A stretch of DNA of 64,000 bases from assembly GCF_003172935.1 (NCBI RefSeq), contig NZ_QGKS01000493.1:1-64000 (forward strand), in the 5' to 3' direction. Both the position numbers and the translations under genes were made by a program. This document shows positions 18,601 through 28,468 of the stretch, one piece after another. Position 1 is the first letter of the stretch. The number at the start of each line of letters is the position of its first letter. The notes beneath the pieces are model-generated. The model was not told the origin of the DNA. It did no database searches and saw only the letters and a list, made by a program, of their open reading frames with translations. The stretch comes from Micromonospora sicca. Its GTDB lineage: Bacteria > Actinomycetota > Actinomycetes > Mycobacteriales > Micromonosporaceae.

Positions 18601-19563
18601 ATGCACAGGAGATCGACGTTCCAACTGGCAGTCCTGACCGCTACCGCTGCGACATTCTTGTCGGCCGGTGGAGCCGTCGCGGCGGTGGGGACGGCAGCGC
18701 CCGCGATCGCCTCCGCGGGTGTTGCGGCGTGTGAGCCGGGTGCCGAAGGGCACAGCGCGGCGCGGGTGAGCGAGGGCGCCACCGCACAGGAGCCGGAGCT
18801 GTAGTCCAAGAATGAGGCAAACGCCTACGGCGTGATCAAGGATTCGCCGCGCCTGCCCAACGGCAGCATCACCGTCCCCACCGTCTTCCACATGATCTCC
18901 GACCACGCCCTCGGCGCGGCCGAGACGAACAGGTGGAACACCCTGATCGCGGCGCAGATGACGGTGCTCAACGATTCGTTCGCGGGCCGCACGGCGGCGA
19001 ACGCCTCCGACACGCCGTTCCGGTTCTCTCTCGTCGACACGACGTGGACGGTGAACAGCGACTGGTACACGGTCGTGCCGGGCAAGAACGAGCGGGACAT
19101 GAAGCATGCGTTGTACAGCGGCGACTCCCGCACCCTGAACGTGTACGCGGCCAACATCGGCGGGGGGCTCCTCGGCTGGGCGTACTTCCCGAAGGGTTAC
19201 AACAACGGCCGGGACTACATCGACGGCGTGGTGATGCTCGATGAGTCGATGCCGGGCGGAACCGCGGGCAAGTACGCCCTGGGTGACACGCTGACGCACG
19301 AAGTCGGGCACTGGCTGATGCTGGAGCACACCTTCGCGCACGGATGCTCCGCTTCCGGCGACTACGTCGCGGACACTCCGCGGGAGGCGGCGCCGCAGTT
19401 CAACTGCCCGGTGGGCGCGGATACCTGCACGGCACCCGGGCTGGACCCGATCCACAACTTCATGGACTACACGCAGGACTCCTGCATGAACATGTTCACC
19501 GCCGGACAGGCGGACCGGATGAGCGACGCCTGGGTGGCATTCCGGGCCGGTGGCATCCAGTAA
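18601..19563 (+). pseudogene. Secreted M43-type zinc metalloprotease interrupted by one in-frame TAG
   Basis: Starting at ATG 18601, residues 1-~42 are a signal peptide, followed by a short pro-region (ACEPGAEGHSAARVSEG...) ending EPEL and TAG (18802-18804). The same frame continues without further stops to 19563 (SKNEANAYGVIKDSP...) and encodes a complete metalloprotease domain: HEVGHWLMLEH (HExxHxxxxxH, first His at codon 233) with third zinc ligand, several Cys, and the Met-turn NFMDYT. This is the pappalysin-like M43 family. As written only a 67-residue peptide is made from the normal start; a GTG at 18832 could restart but without signal peptide. One base change (TAC to TAG) explains it. 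Promoter and terminator both look intact. Confidence 0.8.
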
Positions 19564-19586
19564 CCAAGCCTTGGTGGGCACGTGTC

Positions 19587-19623
19587 GGGGTTGACGGGCC
19601 GCGGCCGGCGGCTCGTCAACCCC
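19587..19623 (+). terminator. Rho-independent-like hairpin after the metalloprotease
   Basis: GGGGTTGACG (19587-19596) pairs perfectly with CGTCAACCCC (19614-19623) around a 17-base GC-rich loop, 24 bases after the metalloprotease stop. Confidence 0.7.
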
Positions 19624-19873
19624 TGTTGTGGCTGCTGGATCACCTCAGGCGATACGGCATGCCTGACCGCCGAGAACGGCCGGATCACCCGGATCTGCGC
19701 GATCCTCAACCTTGACGCCCGTCCCCTCGAGCTCGGCGCTCAGCGTCTGGGACATCGCGACGAGGTGGGCCAGCTGGCGTGGCCGGTTCGCCGCGGAGGG
19801 AACCGGTGGGGCGCTCAAGAGCCGCGAACCAGGGCTCCATGATGCGGCCGGCTCGGGCTAACAAGCCCGATGG
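19624..19873. other. Intergenic stretch with a possible sigma-factor tail relic
   Basis: No intact gene. A plus-strand frame around 19660-19715 reads TAENGRITRICAILN, which resembles the end of ECF41/SigJ-like sigma factors, so a small degraded fragment may be present. Nothing else recognised. Confidence 0.25.
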
Positions 19874-20423
<550 letters not shown>

Positions 20424-20459
20424 TTCGCAGGAGTACCGCCGATGGGGTAGACCGGCGGT

Positions 20460-20607
20460 CGGGCTATGCGACACACCGGCGTTGTTCACCAGCATGGTCA
20501 GCGGCTCCAACGCGCACACATCGGCGATCGCGTCCACACCGGCGTCGGTGGACAGGTCTGCAGCCACTACCGGAGGTGGCGCCGGTGACGAGTGCGAGCT
20601 TGTTCAT
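20460..20607 (-). pseudogene. Short-chain dehydrogenase relic
   Basis: ATG 20607 with AAAGGAA upstream opens MNKLALVTGATSG, the Rossmann start of an SDR, but the glycine motif then breaks and in another frame the sequence resumes with ADLSTDAGVDAIADVC and the SDR motif LVNNAGVSHS before running into the RibD-like gene. About 40 residues between these blocks and everything after NNAG (including the YxxxK site) are gone. Confidence 0.65.
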
Positions 20608-20847
20608 GGTGCTGTTCCTTTCGGTTGTGCTCATGCCTGTTCGCCGTTGAGCCGGGCTCTCTCCGTTGGGTAGTGGCGGGCGACGTCCGCTGGCCGGTCA
20701 TCACCAAGCAGATCGGGGGCTCAGTGGTGCCCCCAGTCGCTGGAAGTACCACGCCCGGCACCGGTATGAGGCCCGGTAGCCCCTCGCCCAGCGTCTCGAC
20801 GGCGCGCCGATCCGTCTCGGCGGCGCCAGCGAAGTCGGACCAGTTGT

Positions 20848-21041
20848 GGATGAACAGCCTCCGCCCCGACCTCACCACGATCCCCCTGCACGGGGTCGAG
20901 CCGAGCCACGTCGTACTGGTCACCCGGGCCGGCGACCGCGGCCGCCTCGTCGCGGCTTTCCGCAAATACGCCCGAGCCCACCTCACCGGTCCGGACCCGG
21001 CCGAACCAGCGGGCGTTCCTCTCACACGATCCGAGGAATGA
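20848..21041 (+). pseudogene. LysR-family regulator C-terminal relic
   Basis: The plus frame ending at 21041 reads TTIPLHGVEPSHVVLVTRAG then RLVAAFRKYARAHLTG, the typical last ~45 residues of a LysR substrate-binding domain. No helix-turn-helix or upstream domain is present; 20608-20847 shows no recognisable remainder. Its position divergent from the SDR relic suggests the usual LysR-SDR pair was lost together. Confidence 0.5.
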
Positions 21042-21070
21042 GGCGAGGTACCTACCGAGCCGGCTGCGCT

Positions 21071-21278
21071 TCACCGCCCGGCGTCAAGCACGTACGCGAT
21101 TCTCGCCCGGCCGCAGCCGGAGCCGATGGCTTCGACGGTGACTGGTCGCCGGTCAGCAGGGTGACCGTGGCGGAGGAGGGCGGCGGCGTGGCCGGGGCGC
21201 CAGGCCGGGAAGCGGCCGCGGCCGGCGTGCGCTCAGGGCGGTGCCGACCAGGGCAAGAACCAGCGGTTTCGCGAGCAT
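21071..21278 (-). pseudogene. Truncated subtilase N-terminus relic
   Basis: ATG 21278 has GAGGAG upstream and opens a signal-peptide-like MLAKPLVLALVGTALS. After a frameshift the sequence reads ATVTLLTGDQ and, after another single-base shift, VTVEAIGSGCGRARIAYVLD before a stop at 21071. TVTLLTGD is the same propeptide motif found in the intact subtilase at 21457 (RTVTLLTGDTVHL), which runs divergently. Only signal and early propeptide remain. Confidence 0.55.
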
Positions 21279-21370
21279 CGGGCTCCTCGGCCCGCTCAGC
21301 TGCGCGGGCCGGTATGCAGATGCGTAGATGGGCTCGGCGGTCCAGACGTGGGCCCCGCAAGTTCAGCGGC

Positions 21371-21386
21371 AGTGACGCAGGTCACT
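21371..21386. promoter_or_regulatory. Palindrome upstream of the subtilase gene
   Basis: AGTGAC-GCAG-GTCACT is a perfect 6-4-6 inverted repeat 71 bases before the subtilase start; operator-like. It shares the GTCACT/AGTGAC half-site with the palindrome upstream of the metalloprotease. Confidence 0.4.
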
Positions 21387-21456
21387 CGGGATGAACTTTC
21401 ACCCGCCGGTCACGTCAGGAACACCTGGATACCTCAGCGTTCATCCAGGGAGAATG

Positions 21457-24400
21457 ATGCGTTCAGTTCGCAAGATATCGGCGCTGGCACTGCTGGTGCT
21501 GGGCGTCTCGGCGGTGGCTCCGGGGGGTGTGCCCGCGTCGGCGCAGCCCGGGGCCGCGAAGCCGGCGACCACACCCCCGGTCGCGTCCAAGCCCCGGACG
21601 GTCACTCTGCTCACCGGCGACACCGTCCACCTCAGCACCGTGGACGGCCAGACGGCTGTCAACGTGGTGCCAGGCAAGGGACGGGAACGGATCCCGTTCA
21701 TCACCCACAGCGCGGGCAAGGACGTGCGGGTCATCCCCGCCGACGCCGTCGGCCTGCTCAACCGGGGCAAGCTCGACGAGCGGCTCTTCGACATCTCGAT
21801 GCTGGTCAAGTTCGGCTACGACGACACCCGGGCCACCCTGCCGCTCATCGTCCAGCACGGCAGCGCCGCCCCCGCCGGCCTCGCCGGCGCCCGGACCACC
21901 CGGAAGCTCTCCGGGGCGAGCGCTGTCGCGGAGAGCCGCGCGGACGCGGTGTCCTTCTGGAACAACGTCACTTCCACCGGGAGTGGCACGGAGCGGCAAC
22001 TGCGGGCCGGGCTCGACAAGGTCTGGCTCGACGGGCTGCGCCAACCGACCCTCGACGTCAGCGTCCCGCTGACCGGCGCGCCGGAGGCCTGGCAGGCCGG
22101 CTGGACGGGAACGGGGGTGAAGGTCGGCGTGATCGACACCGGCATCGACCAGACGCACCCCGACCTGGCCGACCGCGTCGCCGCCGCGGAGAACTTCACC
22201 TCGGACCCAGACACCCTTGACCGGGTCGGCCACGGCACCCACGTCGCCTCCACCATCGCCGGCACCGCGGCCGCGTCGCAGGGCCGTTACAAGGGCATGG
22301 CGCCCGGGGCGACGCTCTACAGCGCCAAGGTCTGCGTCGAAGAGGGCTGCCCGGAGTCGGCGATCCTGGCCGGCATGACCTGGGCGGCGCAGCAGGGCGT
22401 CAGGGTCGTCAACATGAGCCTCGGCGGACCGGACAGCCCGGAGACCGACCCGATCGAGGCGGCCGTGGCCGACCTCACCCACCACTACGGCGTGCTCTTC
22501 GTCGTCGCCGCGGGCAACAGCGGCGAGGCCGGCGAGTCCACCGTGAACTCGCCCGGCAGCGTGACCGAGGCGCTGACCGTGGGCGCCGTGACCAAGACGG
22601 GCTGGCTGGCCTCGTTCTCGAGCCGTGGTCCGCGCGCGAGCGACGCCGGCATCAAGCCGGACATCACCGCGCCCGGCGTCGGCATCCTCGCCGCCCGCAG
22701 CTCGACCTCCGACCTGGAGCCGTACTACGAGAACCCGCAGTACACCAGCCTCAACGGCACCTCGATGGCCACGCCGCACGTGACCGGCGCAGCGGCGATC
22801 CTGGCCCAGCAGCACCCGGACTGGTCGCCTGAGCAGATCAAGTCCACGCTGATGGCAGCCGCGCAGCCGAACGCCGCCACCGGCGTCTACGAGCAGGGCG
22901 CGGGCTTCGTCAACGTGAGCCGGGCGATCCAGCAGACCGTCACGACGAGCCCGGTGAGCGTCGCCTTCGAGCGGACCGCCACCGCGCAGCAGCGCACGAT
23001 CACGTACGCGAACAGCGGCTCCTCCGCCCTCGCTCTGGCTGTGTCTCTCGACGCCAAAGACGCCGACGGCGCCCCGGCGCCGGCCGGCCTGTTCAGCCTC
23101 AGCGCCTCCTCGGTGACGGTCCCGGCCGGCGGCACGGCCACCGTGACCGTCAGCGTGCAGGCCGGCGCCGACCTGCCCGACCGCTACTTCGGCGGTGAGG
23201 TGACCGCCGCCGGCGGCGGCGTGCAGGTGCAGACCCCGGTCGCGCTCGACATCGCCCGCAGCGAGCTGACCCTCAAGCTCGTCGGGCCGGACGGCGGAGC
23301 GCCCACGCCCGAGCAGGGCTGGGTGACCATCCTGACCGATCTGGATCGGCAGACCATCCTGGTCTTCGACAACCCCGCGGTCACCAAGCACCGGATCCGT
23401 CCGGGCCGTTACCTGGTCCAGACCTATCTGTTGACCGGCGACCCGTACCTTCCGCACATCGCTTCGCTGATGCGCCCGAGCCTCGACCTGACCACGGACC
23501 AGGCGCTCACCATGGACACCCGCCTGGCGAAGCCGATCGCGGTGTCGGTGCCGAACCCGAAGGCCACCGCGGTTCATCAGGAGTTGGGCTGGACGATCCG
23601 GATTGAGCAGCCGCAGATCTGGGGCAGCAACGACCCGTTCGGCGTGCTGATGGGCATTCCCTTCGACCACCTGCGAACTGCGCAGATCGGGGCCGGCGAG
23701 ACGGCCGGCTTCGTCTCCTACGTCAACGGGATGTGGGGCCAGGTGCGTCAGGGCAGCCTGCACAACAGCCCGTACGTCTACCGGGTCTACCTCTATGAGC
23801 CGGAGAAGATGATGACCGGGCTGACCCGCAAGCTGGGCGCGGACGACTTCGCCACGGTCAACTCGCAGATCAGCGCGGACGTGGCCGGCGTGCCGGTTGC
23901 GCGGACCGCGGTCGCGCATGCGCCCGGCAACTCGCCGATCTACCGGGACGAGCGCAACGTCCCGCCGAGCTTCAGCTACGACGTGCCGAGCACCATCACG
24001 GAGTACTACAACCAGGACAAGCAGGCGGTGTGGCAGTCGACCTCGGCCCAGCTGAGGTACACGTACTACCAGTCGGCGTGGACCAGCTTCCAGCCCGGGC
24101 GCACGTACAACGTGAAGTGGGCCAACGCGGTGGCCGGGCCGGTCTTCCCGGAGCCGAACTTCGGCCAGCAGTTTGCCACCCGCTACTGGGGCGACCTGAT
24201 CGGCGGGCCGGGGCCGCTGCACGGCGACGGCACCGGGCACATGGGCTTCCGGCATGTCCGCGGCGGTAGCGTCGAGGTGAACCTCTACCGCAACGGGGTC
24301 AAGGTCGGCGACGCGAACCAGGCGCCCTGGGTGTGGGAGGTGCCTGCGGAGCCGGGTGACTACCGGTTGGCCGCGACCTTCCGCAGCGACCCGGCGTTCA

Positions 24401-24789
24401 CCCTGTCGACGGTGGTCGACGCGGAGTGGACCTTCAAGTCCGGGCACGTGGGCGACGGCGACCTGGTGAAGCTGCCGATGACGGCGATCCGGTACACCCC
24501 GGAGCTCAACATCAACAACCGCGCGCCGGCCAACCGGCTGTTCGCGATCCCGGTCTCGCTCGACCGTCAGGTCGGGGCGGCACCGGGCCAGACCAGCGCC
24601 TTGACCGTCGAGGCATCCTTCGACGACGGCAAGACCTGGCGGCAGCTGACCGTGCAGCGCTCCGGCGAGCAGGCCGTCGCCTGGGTGCACAACCCGGCCG
24701 GCACCGGCTTCGTCTCGCTGCGGGCCGCCGCGACGGACACCAGCGGTAACACGGTCAAGCAGACCGTCATCCGCGCCTACCGGTACTGA
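21457..24789 (+). CDS. Secreted S8 family serine protease (subtilisin type)
   Basis: A 1,110-residue exported protease. Of two adjacent ATGs (21454, 21457) the second has proper spacing from AGGGAG. Signal peptide to ~residue 28; propeptide with RTVTLLTGDTVHL; catalytic domain ~205-510 with Asp227 (VIDTGID), His259 (GHGTH), oxyanion Asn in VVAAGNSG and Ser436 (GTSMATPH). The C-terminal ~600 residues are beta-rich modules (including YANSGSSALALAVSLDAKD-like Fn/Ig type repeats) usual in large actinobacterial subtilases. It likely degrades extracellular protein. A 15-bp terminator hairpin follows. Confidence 0.95.
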   Translation: MRSVRKISALALLVLGVSAVAPGGVPASAQPGAAKPATTPPVASKPRTVTLLTGDTVHLSTVDGQTAVNVVPGKGRERIPFITHSAGKDVRVIPADAVGLLNRGKLDERLFDISMLVKFGYDDTRATLPLIVQHGSAAPAGLAGARTTRKLSGASAVAESRADAVSFWNNVTSTGSGTERQLRAGLDKVWLDGLRQPTLDVSVPLTGAPEAWQAGWTGTGVKVGVIDTGIDQTHPDLADRVAAAENFTSDPDTLDRVGHGTHVASTIAGTAAASQGRYKGMAPGATLYSAKVCVEEGCPESAILAGMTWAAQQGVRVVNMSLGGPDSPETDPIEAAVADLTHHYGVLFVVAAGNSGEAGESTVNSPGSVTEALTVGAVTKTGWLASFSSRGPRASDAGIKPDITAPGVGILAARSSTSDLEPYYENPQYTSLNGTSMATPHVTGAAAILAQQHPDWSPEQIKSTLMAAAQPNAATGVYEQGAGFVNVSRAIQQTVTTSPVSVAFERTATAQQRTITYANSGSSALALAVSLDAKDADGAPAPAGLFSLSASSVTVPAGGTATVTVSVQAGADLPDRYFGGEVTAAGGGVQVQTPVALDIARSELTLKLVGPDGGAPTPEQGWVTILTDLDRQTILVFDNPAVTKHRIRPGRYLVQTYLLTGDPYLPHIASLMRPSLDLTTDQALTMDTRLAKPIAVSVPNPKATAVHQELGWTIRIEQPQIWGSNDPFGVLMGIPFDHLRTAQIGAGETAGFVSYVNGMWGQVRQGSLHNSPYVYRVYLYEPEKMMTGLTRKLGADDFATVNSQISADVAGVPVARTAVAHAPGNSPIYRDERNVPPSFSYDVPSTITEYYNQDKQAVWQSTSAQLRYTYYQSAWTSFQPGRTYNVKWANAVAGPVFPEPNFGQQFATRYWGDLIGGPGPLHGDGTGHMGFRHVRGGSVEVNLYRNGVKVGDANQAPWVWEVPAEPGDYRLAATFRSDPAFTLSTVVDAEWTFKSGHVGDGDLVKLPMTAIRYTPELNINNRAPANRLFAIPVSLDRQVGAAPGQTSALTVEASFDDGKTWRQLTVQRSGEQAVAWVHNPAGTGFVSLRAAATDTSGNTVKQTVIRAYRY

Positions 24790-24798
24790 GGGTTGGGC

Positions 24799-24832
24799 CC
24801 CGGACGCGGCGCCGACCGGCGCCGCGTCCGGG
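24799..24832. terminator. Strong bidirectional terminator hairpin
   Basis: CCCGGACGCGGCGCC (24799-24813) pairs perfectly with GGCGCCGCGTCCGGG (24818-24832) around a GACC loop. It fills the gap between the subtilase stop and the stop codon of the convergent SARP gene, which begins at the very next base. Confidence 0.85.
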
Positions 24833-27697
24833 TCACCGGTGCCAGAGCAGCCGGTCGCGGATCCGCCGGGCCATCGGCGAGTCCGTCCCGTCGAGCTCGG
24901 CGAGGGCCTCGCTCCACGCCTGCCCGGCCAGGGCCGGGTCGCCATTGGCGGAGTGGAAGTCGCCGATGGAGACCAGCACCTCCGCGGTGTGGTGGGTGGC
25001 CCGGGCGGCGCGGAACGTGTCGATCGCCTGCTGCCAGGTCGCCATCGCGTGCGGCAGGTCGTCGATCATCGAGTACGTGTGCGCCAGCCAGGCCTGGGTG
25101 GTGCCCACCCCGTGCAGGTCGCCGAGGGCCTCGAACTGCCGCCACGCCTCGACGAACATGCCCAGCGCCTCGGCCTGCCGGCCGAGCCAGCCCTGTGCCC
25201 GCGCGATGGCCAGCAGGGCGTTGGTGGCGCCCCGCACATTGCCCTCGGCGCGAAAGAGCGCCCGCGCGGCCTCGGCATGCCGGATCGCCTCGTGGTAGCG
25301 CCTCTGGTCCAGCCGGATCTCGGCGATGTTGTTCTCCACGTGGCCCTGCTCGGTGCGCCGGCCGAGCCGGTCGAAAAGCGCCCGGGCGTGCTGCAGGTGT
25401 GACAGCCCGCGGTCCAGATCCGCCAGGAAGTAGCAGGCGCCGGCGAGGCTGCGGTGCAGCAGAGCCTGGGCGGCGGGGTCGTCCCCGGTCGCGGCGAGGC
25501 CGGTGCTCGCCGTTGCCGCCCACTGCTTGAACTGCGCGGTGTCCTGGAAGAAGTTCTGCAGGGCCAACGCGATCTGCCAGGCCGTGCGAGGCCGGCCGCG
25601 CTCCGTGGCCCGCGCGACGATGTCGGTCAGCACCCGCTGCTCGGCGGCGAACCAGGCCATCGCGTCGGCCCGGCCGGTGAAGCCGCGCCCGGTGACCCCG
25701 CGCTCGGACGGCTCCGGCTCCGGCAGCGGCACCTGCGGCAGCAAGGGCAGATGTGCCGCGTACGCACTGAGCTGGTAATAGTCGTAGACCCGCTCGATGG
25801 CAGCGTCCCGCTCGGCCGCGTCGTCGTGCTCCTCCCCGAGCTCCACGGCATAGGCGCGCAGCAGATCATGCATCCGCCACCGTCCGTCGCCGGGCTGGAC
25901 CAGCAGCTGCGCCCCGAGCTCGGCGAGCAGGCCGCGGGCGGAGCGCAGGGACAGGCCGCCCAGGGCAGCCGCCGCTTCCGTGCTCAGCTCCCGGGCCGGG
26001 TGCAGGGGCAGCAGCCGGAAGAGCCGGGCTGCCTCGGGAGTCAGTGCCCGGTAGGACCAGGAGAAGATCGCCTCCAGATCGGCGTGTGCGTCCCCGAAGC
26101 CGGCCAGCCGGCCGTCGGCCTCGGCCAGCTCGCCGGCGACCGCGGGCAGGCTGAGCCCGGGCCGGCCGACGCTGCGGGTGGCGACCAGCGCCAGGGCCAG
26201 CGGCAGCCGGCCGCACCGAGCGATGATCTCGTCGACGGCGGCCGGGGCGGCGGTCGCCGCGTCGCCCAGCCGGCGGGTGAGCAGCTCGCGGGCCTCGGCG
26301 TCGGTCAGCAGGTCGAGGTGCAGCGGGTGGGCACCCGCCGGGCCGCTCACGCCGGTGATCCGGCGGCGGCTGGTGGCGATGACGAGACTGCCGCCGGTGC
26401 CCGGCAGCAGGTGCCGGATCTGGTCCCAGTCGCGGCAGTTGTCGAGCAGGATCAGCATCCGGCGCTCGGCCAGGATGCTGCGGTAGAGGCCGGCCTGGGC
26501 GTGCAGCTCGGCCGGGATGGCGGCCGGCGCGACCCCGAGGGACCACAGGAAGCCGCGCAGGGCCTCCGCCGGTGTCATCACCGAGTCGCCGGAGTCGAAA
26601 CCGCGCAGGTCCGCGTGCAACTGACCATCGGGATAGCGAGCGGCCAGCTGGTGGGCCAGGTGCACCGCGAGGGTGGTCTTGCCGACGCCGGGCATTCCGT
26701 CGATGACGAGCGCGGTGGTCCGCTGGTCACCGGCGAGCAGCGCCGCCGCGGCGGCCACGACGCCGCGGCGGCCGGTGAAGTAGGGGTGGTCGGCCGGCAA
26801 CTGCGCCGGCCGCTCGGCCCAGGTCGGCTGCGACAACTCCAGCTCGGCTGGCGGCCATAATTCGGCCTCCGCGCCGCTAGGCGGCGCTCCGGGCCGAATG
26901 AAGGCCGGTCTGACGCCGCGCCGCGACCTGGAGCCGGCGGCCGGGGCGTCGTGGTCGAGCAGGCTGTCCCGGGCCGCGCGCAGTTCGCTGCCCGGCTGGA
27001 TGCCGAGCTCGTCGGCGAGCCGGTGCTCGATGTCGGCGTAAGCCGCGAGGGCCTCGGCCCGCCGGCCGTCGGCGGCGAGCGCGAGCAGCAGCCGGGCCTG
27101 CAGTGCCTCGTCCAGCGGCTCGTATTCGGCGGCCAGCCGGATCGCGGGCAGCACCGCCTGGACGCAACCGGCCCCCAGGGCGGCGTCGGTCGCCGCCCGG
27201 ACAGCCGCGAACCGCTCGCCGTCGACGGCGACGAACTCCGGGTGGGGCCGACCGCCGGCCTGCAGGCCCGAGGCGCACCGGTCGCGCCACAGCGCCAGCG
27301 CCTCCCGGTAGAGCTCGACGGCCGGCTCGCCGGAGCTGCCAGCGGCCTGGGCGACCAGGCGCCGGAAGCGCAGCAGGTCGAGCGACTCCCCGTCGATCCG
27401 CAGCCGGTATTCGGCGCCGTCGCGGATCAGCACCGAGCCCGCTGCCCGCGTCGGCAGGCCCGGCTCGAAGCGCCGCCGGAGCATCCCGACGTGCCGGTGC
27501 ACCACATTTACCGCGCTGGATGGAGGGTCGGACTCCCAGAGCAGGTCGACGAGCTCGGCGACGCTGACCGCGCCGCCGGCCCGGGCGAGCAGCAACGCCA
27601 GGATCAGCCGCTGCTGCCGGGTGCCCAGATCGATTTCGGACTGGCCGCGCCAGGCCCGCACCGGGCCGAGAACGGCGAAAGAGAGCGGGCTGGTCAT
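24833..27697 (-). CDS. SARP/AfsR-type transcriptional regulator (wHTH-BTAD-NB-ARC-TPR)
   Basis: A 954-residue regulator. Residues ~5-95 form an OmpR-type winged helix (SFAVLGPVRAWRG ... LGTRQQRLILALLLARAGG), ~100-240 the bacterial transcriptional activator domain, ~310-600 an NB-ARC STAND ATPase with Walker A GMPGVGKTT, and ~690-950 TPR repeats. Such proteins activate secondary-metabolite or developmental genes in response to an unknown signal sensed by the ATPase/TPR part. The ATG at 27697 has a poor ribosome site; TTG 27712 is an alternative. It is a close paralogue in architecture of the gene at 28469-31282, with an ECF sigma gene between them. Confidence 0.88.
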   Translation of the reverse strand: MTSPLSFAVLGPVRAWRGQSEIDLGTRQQRLILALLLARAGGAVSVAELVDLLWESDPPSSAVNVVHRHVGMLRRRFEPGLPTRAAGSVLIRDGAEYRLRIDGESLDLLRFRRLVAQAAGSSGEPAVELYREALALWRDRCASGLQAGGRPHPEFVAVDGERFAAVRAATDAALGAGCVQAVLPAIRLAAEYEPLDEALQARLLLALAADGRRAEALAAYADIEHRLADELGIQPGSELRAARDSLLDHDAPAAGSRSRRGVRPAFIRPGAPPSGAEAELWPPAELELSQPTWAERPAQLPADHPYFTGRRGVVAAAAALLAGDQRTTALVIDGMPGVGKTTLAVHLAHQLAARYPDGQLHADLRGFDSGDSVMTPAEALRGFLWSLGVAPAAIPAELHAQAGLYRSILAERRMLILLDNCRDWDQIRHLLPGTGGSLVIATSRRRITGVSGPAGAHPLHLDLLTDAEARELLTRRLGDAATAAPAAVDEIIARCGRLPLALALVATRSVGRPGLSLPAVAGELAEADGRLAGFGDAHADLEAIFSWSYRALTPEAARLFRLLPLHPARELSTEAAAALGGLSLRSARGLLAELGAQLLVQPGDGRWRMHDLLRAYAVELGEEHDDAAERDAAIERVYDYYQLSAYAAHLPLLPQVPLPEPEPSERGVTGRGFTGRADAMAWFAAEQRVLTDIVARATERGRPRTAWQIALALQNFFQDTAQFKQWAATASTGLAATGDDPAAQALLHRSLAGACYFLADLDRGLSHLQHARALFDRLGRRTEQGHVENNIAEIRLDQRRYHEAIRHAEAARALFRAEGNVRGATNALLAIARAQGWLGRQAEALGMFVEAWRQFEALGDLHGVGTTQAWLAHTYSMIDDLPHAMATWQQAIDTFRAARATHHTAEVLVSIGDFHSANGDPALAGQAWSEALAELDGTDSPMARRIRDRLLWHR

Positions 27698-27829
27698 CTT
27701 GATGCGATCCAACTAGGGCTGCTTGCCACAATCGCCATAGCATGGCAGGGCGCGCGCCGCGAATTGGGCGCACGATGCGGCAATGTGAGCTTCGACTCAG
27801 CGGCCGGATCGCCGGCCGGCCGTCCCTGC

Positions 27830-28354
27830 TCAGGCCGCCTCGAGGCCGGTGCGCAGGGCGCGCAGCGCATAGTGGGTCCGGGACTTCACCGTGCCGATCG
27901 GCACTCCCAGCCGGCCCGCGACCTCTTCCGGTGACCGCCCGACCAGGTAGACCTCGGAGAGCAGACTGCGCTGCGCCGGGCTCAGCCGGCCGAGCGCGTG
28001 CCGGATGGCGTGCGTCGCCAGCGCGGTGCCGGTGGTGTCGTCACCAGCGGGAATCCAGGTCATGTCGACGAGATGGACCTCGGCCGGGCGGCCCCGCCGC
28101 AGCCGGACGCCGTCGATGACGAGCCGCCGGGCGACGGTGCAGAGCCACCGGCGGGCGGCATCGGGCTCGGCCGGCACCGAGTCGAGGTGCCGCCAGGCCC
28201 GCAGCATCGTCTCCTGGAGCAGATCCTCGGCGGTCTGCCGCTGGCCGCCGGTCAGCACGAGCAGGAGACGCAGCACGGCTCGGGAGTGGTCCGCATGCAG
28301 CGCGGTCATGCGCTCGGCCCGGCCGGCCGGTGATTCGTCGGGCGCCCGCAGCAC
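27830..28354 (-). CDS. ECF-type RNA polymerase sigma factor
   Basis: A 174-residue sigma-70 family factor. Region 2 spans ~20-85 (AEDLLQETMLRAWRHLD, then RRWLCTVARRLVIDGVR) and region 4 ~115-170 (LSPAQRSLLSEVYLVG, EVAGRLGVPIGTVKSRTHYALRALR). GTG 28354 has GGGGGAG five bases upstream. No anti-sigma gene is adjacent. It sits between two SARP regulators, all on the same strand with gaps of 114 and 132 bases, so a shared regulatory role is plausible but not shown. Confidence 0.92.
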   Translation of the reverse strand: MLRAPDESPAGRAERMTALHADHSRAVLRLLLVLTGGQRQTAEDLLQETMLRAWRHLDSVPAEPDAARRWLCTVARRLVIDGVRLRRGRPAEVHLVDMTWIPAGDDTTGTALATHAIRHALGRLSPAQRSLLSEVYLVGRSPEEVAGRLGVPIGTVKSRTHYALRALRTGLEAA

Positions 28355-28468
28355 GATATCTCCCCCACAGGCAGGAGCAACGGTGAATGAGGCACGAGCC
28401 TAGGGACGGTCGATGCGAATGGACTGACGCCTAAGTGCGGATCGAGTGCCGTCGCGGATCGCAATCGG

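Noticed and set aside
20592-21041. Intact plus-strand gene of 149 codons
   Set aside because: Only the last ~45 codons have LysR similarity; the rest lacks coding bias and the ATG at 20592 lies opposite the SDR relic.
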